From Rhynochetos jubatus (lineage: Eukaryota; Chordata; Aves; Eurypygiformes; Rhynochetidae): DNA of 64,000 nucleotides. The stretch's first letter is position 1. Every line of letters starts with the position of its first letter. The notes under the pieces were generated by a model. That model saw nothing but the letters and a program-made list of their open reading frames with translations, was not told the origin of the DNA and ran no database searches. The translations under genes were made by a program, and so were the position numbers. The stretch covers positions 23,352,700 through 23,416,699 of the forward strand of contig CM050657.1 of the NCBI GenBank assembly GCA_027574665.1, in the 5' to 3' direction. Shown in pieces: positions 13,471 through 23,639 of the stretch.

Positions 13471-14033
13471 TCACTTTTTCATTTCCTCTGTGACTTCTGG
13501 TAAGTCACCTAAGGGTAAATAACACCCTCCTCCTGCTGAAAAGACACTGAAGAGTAGGGAATTTAAAATTTGGACATCCCTGCCGGACATGTGGATCCTT
13601 AAGGACAGCACAAGAAATCTCAAAAGGAACCCAAACCAAACAAGCACCCGAAGCAGAAGAAAACAACAGGTGCACAAGTGTATACAAACCTCTGCCCTTA
13701 CTCCAGTGTTCAAATACTTTAATATAGCCTCATCTCATACCTGTTGAAGCCAACATCACAAGATTAAGATTCACTGCTTTGGTTCGCCTCCTCTAAAAGA
13801 CACACCAGGCTTCCCTTCCTTAAAGGTCACTGAAGGCTTAAGCCACTGTGTAATACCAAAATACCAGCTAGATATTGGAGGCAAGAGAAGTACCAAGACT
13901 GATGGGAATTCAGTGTGGTCAAATCGCTATCATTCAGTACACACTAAGTACTTCAAAAGAGAAGAAAAATTTGAATTTTAGGAGGGAAAATAACTGAGTT
14001 AAATTCAGATACTTCATTAACAACACTTAAAGG

Positions 14034-14085
14034 AAAAAAATAAACAAACAAACAAAAACAACCAACCCAAAATGAAACCAAACAC
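14034..14085. repeat. A-rich (AAAC)n low-complexity tract
   Basis: A run of adenines followed by three to four AAAC units and AC-rich sequence. It is a simple low-complexity tract, possibly an old retroposon tail. No preceding element was recognised. Confidence 0.7.
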
Positions 14086-14264
14086 ACCATCAAAAAGCAC
14101 AGTAAAGGTTCCCTGTAAAACCTGCCTACCTACGTGCAAACCGAGAGTATCGCATAGCAGTCACAGGTCAACTGTGTGCTCAGGGAGGCACTGATGCTTC
14201 TGGAAAGTATTCTGCTCGCTTCTAGCTACGGTCTTGAGTAGCATTTATCAACACTGCACCTTCC

Positions 14265-14425
14265 CCATCTACAGCCCTCACCTCACAGTAGGTGAGGTGG
14301 TAGTCCCCATTTTTCAGACAAGGAGGCTAAAGCAGAGAGATTAACAAATCTGAGAAAAACATGTAGTACAGGCTTGGAACTGACCGACTCCTGACAACCA
14401 ATTTAGCGCTGTGACAATCACATTC
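14265..14425 (-). repeat. MIR-like ancient SINE remnant
   Basis: The plus strand reads TAGTCCCCATTTTTCAGACA, then AGGAGGCTAAAGCAGAGAGATTA, then a CTTGGAACTG-like tail. This is the reverse complement of the MIR/CORE-SINE region, where the diagnostic line is CCCCATTTTACAGATGAGGA followed by AACTGAGGC and CAGAGAGGTTAAG. Divergence is high, as expected for an element that predates the amniote split. The strand is given as minus because the consensus reads on that strand. Ends are approximate. Confidence 0.65.
14276..14297. repeat. Perfect 8-bp inverted repeat with 6-nt loop
   Basis: The arms are CCTCACCT (14276-14283) and AGGTGAGG (14290-14297) around CACAGT. It lies at the edge of the MIR-like remnant and has no evident function. 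Confidence 0.7.
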
Positions 14426-15064
14426 TGAGTTCAAAGCTCTGGCAGTGTGCCTGCATTATTAGGCACTTGCCTTACCTACCTAAAAACGGTGGATTTGCAG
14501 AACTGGGCTACAAATCTCACAAAAGCATAGTCCCACAAACATCCTGGTCAGTCCAAGGCTGCCTCTGCAGACCCAAACGTGCAGACAGTCCAGGCATGAT
14601 GCACTCAGTTAATGTCCAAGACCACCCAGCAGCCCAGCATAGCAACAGGAGTTGGCAATCACCAACGCAACCCAGCTTATTGTTTCAGGCTGTAATTAAA
14701 CTGCACTGAATACACAAACTCGTTTCACTCAATAATTGTTTTACTTGCCTAAAACAGGAACTGGAAGCAGTTAATTTGAGCTATATGGTCTGTGCTCATC
14801 TGCTTTTCAACACATGTACCAGAGTTTTTCATTAATAACATGCATTTCTTTACTTCCTTCAGTGCCCTAAAGAAGAGTTTATTTTTGCTTTTTCTCCAGC
14901 CACAAGAAAGCACTACTGGCTCAAACCAAAACTAAAGTAAGCCACTGGTCCTCTCAATGCATGTGCCAAGAGACGCTGCCCTCAAAAACCAGGCTCACAA
15001 CAACATAAAACAAAGGAAAAGGAAAAAGTAATCTACTGTTTAGGTAGCTTAGCTTGAATCCCAG

Positions 15065-15440
15065 CCTCTATTCCCTGGTCTGCAGCCCAAGCTGGTGAAC
15101 TGGCACTCTCAGCCAGATGGCACCAGGCTCAGGCCTGTGGTAAGGGCAGACCTGCCAGGTCGCATGCTCCGAGCGGGGGACCAGCTCCGGCTGCCCTCCC
15201 CTCACACTCCCGCATCTCGCCCACAGCACACTGCTGCAGCTTCCTCACCTGCCACTGCCTGCAGCCTTGGACCCCGTTAACTAACAGGTGCCACACACAC
15301 CTTGCTGCAGAAGGACCTGCCCCTCCTACAGGGACTTTGTTCTCGGAGCACCCTTTGAGCAGCAGCCCCATGTACCACCCCTCCCCCTGCCACGAGGTTC
15401 CATCCATGACCATGCCTCGTGTCTGGGTGTCCACAGCTCA
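15065..15440. other. GC-rich patch of unknown origin
   Basis: About 370 bp of GC- and CpG-richer sequence, with overlapping chance frames of 61 (plus) and 101 (minus) codons. The translations have no domain. It may be a degraded retroelement or a small CpG cluster. Promoter activity cannot be judged from sequence. Confidence 0.4.
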
Positions 15441-18400
15441 GCTTTCTTCCTCTGACCTCCTTATTGAAGTAGCATCGCTATAACATCGACCTAAAAAGCA
15501 TCCAGCAAGGATTTGATCTTGCAAATTCTGGGGTAGAGTCTCCCAGATTTAGCCAGTAAGTCAGCCGAAAGCTCAATTTTCAGCACATACTGGGACAGAA
15601 CCTAAGGTCTCATTTTAGGAGCAAGTTCTTGAAACAAGAGGTTGGCAGACCAGTGAGGAGAAAAGTCATCTGGTTGCAAAAAACAAACCAAAGACAGGGA
15701 ATATATAGGCACCTAAGAGCATTTCACTACCACATGAAGAATCTAGTGCATTTCCAATGTCGTTTGCAATTTCAGACTCTCGGAAGGAAACAAGAAGAGA
15801 TGTAGGCAAGCAGCTTACTTGTAAAAAACTCATCATCTCTCAGCAACAAATTATGATGAGTAAAATATCACAAAAAATAATTTACCATTTATTAAATTCC
15901 AACATTCCTTACTGCCTTCTGCACGGTTTCTTCTCCAAAACATGCGTGGAATTTCACACCTAACACCCATGGTTTCAGTGATATCAGCTCCTCAGTCTAC
16001 TTGGGACCCAGTGTGGCCTGGTTTTGAGCAAATAGGAATGGGATATTAAAAGACACTGAGAGCATCTTGAGTGTAAAGAGTATAATTTTATATTTATCCT
16101 GCATGCATACTGAATATTACCTAGACTATAGCAACCAGCTGACTCCAAGTCTTTCAGGCACATCTTATTGAATCAACAGCAGTAACCAAAGTGTGATAAT
16201 AGCATGCTGTTGTTTGTTTACCTAAGTAAAAAGTCCAATTTTCTGCTGATAGATGCGAACTGACATGACAAAACCCACTACCATAATCCAAGAGAGGCCT
16301 GAATGATCAGGAAGAGAGAGTGTTTTCCTGAATTCTAGATGTTTAAGTGAATCTCGAGCCTAAATCCTAGATGTCTTGAGCTGAGATTCCTTAATGCACG
16401 AAATATAGTTTAGGATGAGACAGCGTGTTACGGAGCATAAATTTTTTACTGTCTTTACCTCGAGGTGTCTACATGGCCATTGCTACCCTGAACTACACTA
16501 CTGCACAGAATACTTGAAGAGAAACACAGTGGGGCTTAAGTGCTTGCTGAAGTGCATAAAGCATGAGAAGAGGACAGCGGTCTGCAGGGTACAACCACCT
16601 CCCAGGGAAAAACAGACACAAAGGACTTCTCTCATTTATACTGTGGCCTTTCTGCTGATTTGATGAGCTGCTGAGATCTCTGTATATAACTTTATTATGA
16701 CACAACTTTCTAGAAAGGCCATAGCATGAATGGGAATTGGGACCAAAATGCCTTCTTTTCATAACGACTGAAAATGTAAAAAAAATTAAAACCTCAGCAC
16801 TCTAATAAAACACATGGGAGGTTAAAAAGTAAAACAGGCTTCTTTCTAGAACAGGTCTTAATATAGTGTGCCCGTAATAATGAGAAAGGGTAAATGAAAA
16901 GCATGCTGATTCCTGTTATTCTTTGAGTTAGACCATGCCCTTGGGTAGTATACAAAACCCCAGAAATGCAAAATATGAAAGTAATAAACATACAATTGCT
17001 CAGAACTTGATAATGATCTCTGTGAAACAAAATCTGAGGATTTTTGGTAGGCTTTGATGATTCTGAACACGGAATTAAGCAAAATGTATTTTAAATTAAA
17101 GCTAAAATAAAAACAGCTGCTGGAAAACACGCATGACCAAATTGCTCATCTGAACGTGTGCTGCTTTTGGCTGTTTTCTTTTAGATTTTAAAACTTCACT
17201 GGCATTCTGCGTATTCAACTCCAGTACACAGCAAAGCACGGTAGCTACTGTTGGCATTCAGTTAAGCCAATCTAATTTTATAGATGTTTGTCTAACAACT
17301 CAGAACCACTGCTGTTTCCATCAGTGAAGGATTATACCACCAAATAAATTTATTCACTGTGGTAGCTGCAATTCTGTGTGCAATGGGGCCTAATAGATCA
17401 ACAGGCATCATTAAGGTTCATGAAGTTCATCACATTGTTTGGCTGGCAACCCTCAATGCCTTAATCACATGGGAAGAAGAAAGACTGCTAATTAATTTTC
17501 TAAAGAGTTAATTTTAAGAACAAAACAAGATGGATTCCTAACCAGAATTTTACCATATGAAAAATATTTATTTCATTAAAAAAAATATCTAGACTGCTTG
17601 GGAAACAGGGAAACCACACAGGAGACAGACGCTGGAGAAGAAATGAGTCTGCTGATACATATGACAAAGACTATCCCATCACAGCGAGCCAGGGGGCAAA
17701 CATAAAGATGTGTGGAGTACGCTTCCACTTGTGATTGAATTACCAAACAAAAGATATCCGTGTCACAGTGGAAATGCCCTAATCAAATAAACTTTGAAAT
17801 ACCATTTATTTGGGAATCTGACCTATTCTCAGTACTACAGGATTCTGTGTGTGTTCAAGAGGGATAGACAATGCCTTCTGCAGCACTTTGAATTGAAAAA
17901 CCTTTCATACTTGTGATGTTTTTGTAGGTAACAAAAAAGTGTAAGCCATGTATATGAACAGCTCTCTTTGTACATGGTAGGATGATGGCAAAATTGTTTA
18001 AGCAATTCATTTCATGGTGCATATGACTAAAAACAGTCATGTGACCCATATTCAGTTAGCTTTAAAACCTGTAGGTCTTCGAAAATATCCTAGATCCTAT
18101 AAAAAAAAGTCCTCAAAAATTCATTCCTGTCAAACTTTCTCACATCTCCTTGTAGCATCTGCATGTCCCAAACTTTTTAGAGTGACAAGACAGATATTTT
18201 CATTAGCCTAGAAACTAAAGGCTCAAAACCATCACTAAAGGCAATATTAACTGTTTAAACACCAGAAGATAACAACCAATTTTTAAAAAGCTACCTATAA
18301 ATCTGAAATGTAGTAAAATGTATACAGGAAAAGAGGTTTCCACAGAATAGTTTTATGCACCCCGGGCGTAAAAAAAAAACAACAAACCCAAACCAGAAGA

Positions 18401-18893
18401 AAATCCAACCCAGTCCACATGCGACACTATTGATAATGCCCCTTGGCACAAAGACAAGCTTTGATTGTTTTCCCCAAGGCAGAGTTCTCTAGCATTTCTT
18501 GTGACCAAGTTATGCATAAAGCTGTACATGACAGGTGTGGCACATCAACCGGGGCATGAGAAGAAACAGGGAGAGCTTTATTTGCTGATAATCCTCAAGA
18601 GTGAATACTCCAGCTCCAACATCTGTCTGCCTCCTCAAAATCCCTGTGTCTTCAGCCAACTTGGCTACAAGAAGATGAGTTGGGATTGATACAAACCCCA
18701 AGTATCAGTTTTATTCTTCCCTGACCCATTCACTTCACTCCTCCTCCTTCCCTCTAGACACCCTAACTAGCTGAAGGGACCCACTGGCTTCAAACTGCAA
18801 GTACCAGGCTAGTTGAGGAAACACTTGACTGGACAGCTGAAAAGAATCTAAAGGAAAGCGAGGGAAAAGGTGAGAAATCTAAGATTTTAACCA
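15441..18893. other. AT-rich intron stretch, no gene seen
   Basis: Includes a low-GC block at 17270-17560 whose TTAAT-rich texture resembles vertebrate conserved non-coding elements, and an A/C-rich tract at 18371-18410. Open frames of 60-90 codons are unremarkable. Confidence 0.5.
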
Positions 18894-19234
18894 AAAGAGG
18901 CTGAAGAAACTAGCACCATTCAGCATGAAGAAAAGCAGACACACTCAGAATCTTAAAATACGTAAAAATGTGCTGCATATATGAATAATCTATTCTCTAG
19001 ATCCTTAGAAGAGAGATCTTTGCAAGTGATGGTAAGTTGCAAGGGAGATATGACAGAGAGAAATAACAGCAAATCTTGAAAAGCCCGAGGACACTACAGA
19101 ATCTCCATTGCTAGAGGTCTTCAAGAGGAAAGAACATGTTAGGAATGGCTTAGACACTCGCTCTTTCCTCCCACAGGGCATGGGTTACAGGACATGCAGA
19201 AGTCCATCTGCTGACCCTACCCCTGTATGATTTA
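18894..19234 (+). mobile_element. Old, diverged CR1 LINE 3' fragment
   Basis: Follows the CR1 3' landmark order with many substitutions. It starts AGAGGCTGAAGAAACTAGCA, then CAGCATGAAGAAAAGCAG (intact elements read roughly 'AGCCTGGAGAAGAGGAG'). Later comes GAATCTCCATTGCTAGAGGT with CTTCAAGAGG, then AGGAATGGCTTAGACACT. The end is a decayed CCCTGTATGATTTA resembling the CR1 ATTCTATG tail. Divergence suggests it is older than the 13255 copy. No coding capacity remains. Confidence 0.75.
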
Positions 19235-20057
19235 TTGGCTGCATGCATTTTGCATTAAATGTTGACCCACTGGACAACCCTGAATGCCTGTGTGAGATTA
19301 TACCCCAATGCCAGTCCACAAGCCACTGGAAGGATGCCATTCCAGTGACACCGAGTTTCTCTGGCAGGAGGTCTCTGTCACATTCCCAAATCCGCAGAGA
19401 GCAAGGATTTTTTTTCCAGACACCACGTACTCAGGCCCAGTGGTCTCAACCCTCCCAAAGGCATGTGTTTTCTGTGCATGTCTCTGTTACAGGATAGTGT
19501 GTTTTTTTCCCTGCACCTTATATATCTGTAGTTTCACAGGCATTGTTGGGCTCTGCTGTTCCTTTCCATAGGATTGCAATCCCAGAGTTGAATTCTAGTT
19601 GAAGTTAATTTGAAAGGCAAATGGGATAACAAGTAAATTTTGAAGAATCTGAGTGAGCTTGCAGTACTACCTGTAGGGATTTTTTTAAAACTTGGAAATA
19701 GAGGTGGAATACTGTCAGAAAACATGACAGCCCAAAATGCAGAACAGCAATCAGTCACCAGTTTTCATAAATGGCCTTTTTATTCACACCCATGTGGCTG
19801 TTGACATTTTGACTTGAGTGAACGGAAGATGTTCTCTCCAGCCCTCGACTCCCACAGCACCAACCCCTGCAGTAAGTAAGTTTTCCACAAGAGCAGCAGG
19901 CTTCAGGACTTGCCGCTATCATTTATTCCATAAGAAAAGAAGGGAAACTCCCATCATTTGAGAAACATTCGCTAAACATCGCTTTTTAAAAACCTGAGGC
20001 AAAAGGAAAAAAAAGCATTGTTTAAAATTAACCTTTCACATATAGACCAAACACACT
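19235..20057. other. Intron stretch, nothing recognised
   Basis: Frames of 84 and 87 codons at 19243-19571 overlap each other in two registers and lack any domain signature. I see no transposon in this stretch. Confidence 0.4.
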
Positions 20058-20082
20058 GGGGGGGGGGGGGGGGGGGGGGGGG
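20058..20082 (+). repeat. Poly-G tract, 25 consecutive G
   Basis: An uninterrupted G25 run followed by TAGAGGGG. Such a run can form a G-quadruplex in DNA. Because the gene is on the minus strand, the transcript carries the C-rich complement here. The length is liable to sequencing and assembly error. Confidence 0.95.
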
Positions 20083-22999
20083 TAGAGGGGCACAACACAG
20101 GAAGAAACTGGAGAACAACCAGTTTTCCAAACAGAAGTCACCAGATGGAAGAACACACTGGCAGTAAGAAGGCCTGACTTGTCAGCCAGGCTATGCCATC
20201 CTTAAGTTTATTCCAGACCTTCCTTAGCAGTCCACGTCAATATTAAAATCTTCCCTTTTTTATTATTGCTTCAAAAGTGAGAATTCAAAACAAGAGATTC
20301 ATCACTAAGAGGAAAATGGGGGTTGAAACAAATACTTTTCAAACACGGGTAAATCTACTCAACTTTGAGAGGTTAACAACAATTAAGACACCAATTGACA
20401 TTCTATCTTTGCCATCCGTGCCTCCCACCTTTGCCAACTAAGCATTAAAATTACCATCTACAGCATAATTTTAATGTAGCAAGAGTTTCACTCCCAGTGA
20501 AGGTAGACACACTCAATCAAGCTCCCCATAACCCCTTGCAACTGCATGGTTATTATACAGCTCAGCCTAAATGCCACGGCAAATCCTACCTTCTTTGTCA
20601 TTTTTCCAACTTCTTCAACAGTTTATTATGGGTGTTTTACTCCCATTTAATTCTCGGGATAGATTTACTTAATAAATTCTAAATAACGTCAAGGTTGTCA
20701 GGAATCTGACCTTGGAATTGAGAGAATACAGGGAGCGAGACAGTTTCCAGTAAGAATATGTGCAAGAGCACAGTATCAGCCTTTTCAACATGTTTCATTA
20801 TGAACATATTTTAAGTTGCTCTTAATGAAAAAAAAAAAAGAAAAATTGCAGAAAGTGAACATGATCAGTTCTGCTTTGTATATACAAGGGGGGCTTGTTT
20901 TCTCTTAAAAGATCTTCTCATCCAAAACAGTTCAATCACCTCTTCTCAAGTATGAGGAACTGACATCTATTTTGCAAAAGAAAGTTTAGCCAAGTCACAT
21001 GTCAAACTAATCATTTACACATAAAAATACATATGTCTGATGTCACATCATCAAAATACCCCAGAAAACATGTTCACCACGGATACTACCAGTGGAGTTC
21101 ACCAGACATAGCTCTCGATTCATTATTTGGAACAGAATTGGGACCTAATTTAAGCTTAACAGTTGTAAATAATATTACATCAATTTACTACTTAAATACA
21201 ATACATGCACTCAGGTGTATCATCACCACTACTGCACTTAATACCTACCACTTTCTCCAGAAGATTTGTTTGAAATGGAATAAAAGTATAGAATTTTTTT
21301 TTTTAAAAAATCGTTTAAATGTTTTGCATCTCAACTTTGTAGTAAACTATACGAATATGGCCTTGCATGACTACGTTCAGTATGTTTAGAGAGCTTCTGT
21401 ATTCACACTGGACTATCAAGTTACTGTAACAATTTCTGTTTGGATATTCCCAGTCCATAATTTTGCATGTGGATTGCACTGTAACAGAATATTTTGTGCC
21501 AGAAGAATGGAAACTGCACACTCACAAGTAAATGAGGTGACATATAAAAATGTGTTGGATACTATGACTTGGAAGCTGAAGAAACTTCCAGTTACTCAAA
21601 AAGCTTGGCCATAAAAAGCAATAAAAGTATATTTTGCTATGCAAATCTCAGGGTTGGTTTTTTTCCCCCCTCTAAAGAGTATTAGCTCCCTAAGTAATTC
21701 ACAATTAATACATCTGTTCCTGACAGAAAATGCTTATCTTAGAAGGATGAAAAGTTTGTTACTTTTACTCAAGAAGATTTGTTTCCAAAAACTGTAAGTA
21801 GCATAAGCACTTCTTCAGAGAGGTAGTTCTCCTCAGAGGTATAATCTTACCATTTCAACAGGGGTCTGTTAAGAGAATTTATTTGTGAAAGGATAATCTT
21901 CTGCAGTTTGAACTTTCTCACCAAGCTCCCTTCTCATTGCTATGCGGGGTGGGAGGTAAGTCTGCTTGCAATGCTAGCCATGTCTATCGAATCAGAACTA
22001 ACCTTTTGTTCCAGTTATTTTCTTTGCAACTTTTTGCCACTAGTAGCCACCTCCAAAAAAAAAAAAATAAAACAACACTTTTGTACTTTGGAAGCCTTGG
22101 TGTCTCTTAGGTAATTCACCTCCAAGCTGGTTCCAAACAGGAAAGTTTCATCATTTTATGGAAAGCGATTCAGGGCTTTTTGCAGAAGACACAAACGCAC
22201 AGCCTTAACTTTGTCACCTCTCCTTTGTGAACGCTAGCCATACAGCAGTCTAAAAATAAGAGGAACGTCACCTAAGATACTAGAACACTACCATTAGACT
22301 AGGGTCCAAAATTGCAGACCAGATGACTGATTTCCATTACTTCTTAATACCAACAAAATAGCACATTTGACAGTAAATCAGTTTCAGGAGTTAAAAAAGA
22401 ACATAGTAAGAATCAGCACTAGTAATATATGTAAACACACTAAGGAAATCAAAGAAAAACTGGTGACTAAATTGCTCATTTCACTTTATGGAAAAAAAAT
22501 ATTTATTGGGGAGTAAGTAACTTATACCACACAGAAAAGTTAGGGCTTGTTCACTGAATATTATGAAAGCATCTAAGACTATGAACCACACACACAAGTA
22601 CCCTGCAATGCAAAATACAAGTAACCCACGCTCTCTGAAGGAAAAGCGCACCAGTAAGTATATAAAATTTGTAAACCTTATTAAGCAGACACTGGTGATG
22701 TATCAAGAATCAGCAGCTTCATCAATGTTAAAAAAATTGATGTAAAATTAATCTTCAACTGTGCATATGGTTTCTCTTTTTTTATTCAATGCTCTGCATT
22801 ACATTTTTGAAGTATTAAAAAGATGATCTTGGTAAAATCATGTACTATATGAGAAGCACTAGGGAATTTGGTAATGAAAAAAACCCAGTCTCTTTGTTAG
22901 CCAAGCCACAAAGCATCTACAGAGCCTAATCCATCACGAAAATGCCAGGATGCCTGACAGCTGATTGACAGATCAGCCCTCTACTCGCCGCCTCTCCCT
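20083..22999. other. AT-rich intron stretch, no gene seen
   Basis: Contains A12 and A13 runs near 20829 and 22055 and many ATTA-type sites. The 118-codon frame at 21033-21389 is asparagine- and tyrosine-rich as expected of translated AT-rich DNA. It is not credible as a gene. Confidence 0.5.
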
Positions 23000-23420
23000 T
23001 CACAGAGGAGCCCTTTTGATACGACCTGTCTGCTCCTCCTGGACAGAACAACTCACGTGGAGAGCGGCTGTACCAAGAGCTTAGCCCAGGAAGAAGAGGA
23101 CAGATTGAGCACAAAAGCCTTCACAGGGCAGCTTGAAATCTGCTGGGTGGAGGAAACTTCTCTGGGGTAAGGGAGCACCTCACTCGTCTGCTCTGCTCTC
23201 CTGGGCTGCAGACCCTGTGCACGACCTGCACCCTTGGCAGCACCACCCGGCACGTGCCTAGGCAGCTGCAGGTCTCTGCCGATGCCAGGAACCCCAGTCC
23301 CGCTTCCCGGGCCCAGGGTGCTGCCATCCCACCTGGGCACAGGAGCAGCAAGCCTGGCTGTGGCACGACTGCAGGGGCTACCCAAGCCCTCCTCCACACA
23401 CAGTGTCAAGTATCACGGGT
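23000..23420. other. GC-rich patch with overlapping chance frames
   Basis: About 420 bp of GC-rich sequence containing CCCGGGCC and CACGTG-like sites. Frames of 118 and 92 codons (minus) and 136 and 70 codons (plus) overlap, which is typical of stop-poor GC-rich DNA. None shows a domain. It may be a retroelement relic or a small CpG cluster. Confidence 0.45.
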
Positions 23421-23454
23421 TCAGCCCTTCTGGTGTTGGTCAATCTGCTACTTG

Positions 23455-23535
23455 CTTGAAAATTAAGCCTGTGCTTAAGTGCTTTATGGGACTGGGGCCA
23501 GCACGCTCCATTCCTCGCAGAACTGAGCCCTGTGC
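23455..23535. repeat. Relic of the palindromic 'GTGCTTAAGTGCTTT' amniote repeat
   Basis: AATTAAGCCTGTGCTTAAGT then GCTTTATGGGACTGGGGCCA, followed by CCTCGCAGAACTGAGCCCTG. This matches half of a palindromic interspersed repeat familiar from turtle, crocodilian and bird genomes, with a 'GTGCTTAAGTGCTTTGCTG' core followed by a GGGGCC and GCAGGA-type flank. The family name is not certain from memory. The mirrored half was not found nearby, so the copy is partial. Confidence 0.45.
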
Positions 23536-23639
23536 TTTCATATCCATAATGTCAGCTCAGTCTTCCTGCCAAGCAAACCTCTTTTCCTTGAGTTTTGTTT
23601 ATTTTTCAGGATTGACCCCAGTGAAGGGTGTGGGGTTAA

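Noticed and set aside
13488-13520. GTGACTTCTGGTAAGTCACC, similar to a MIR segment
   Set aside because: The match is about 20 bases and directly abuts the CR1 end. Too short to call a separate SINE.
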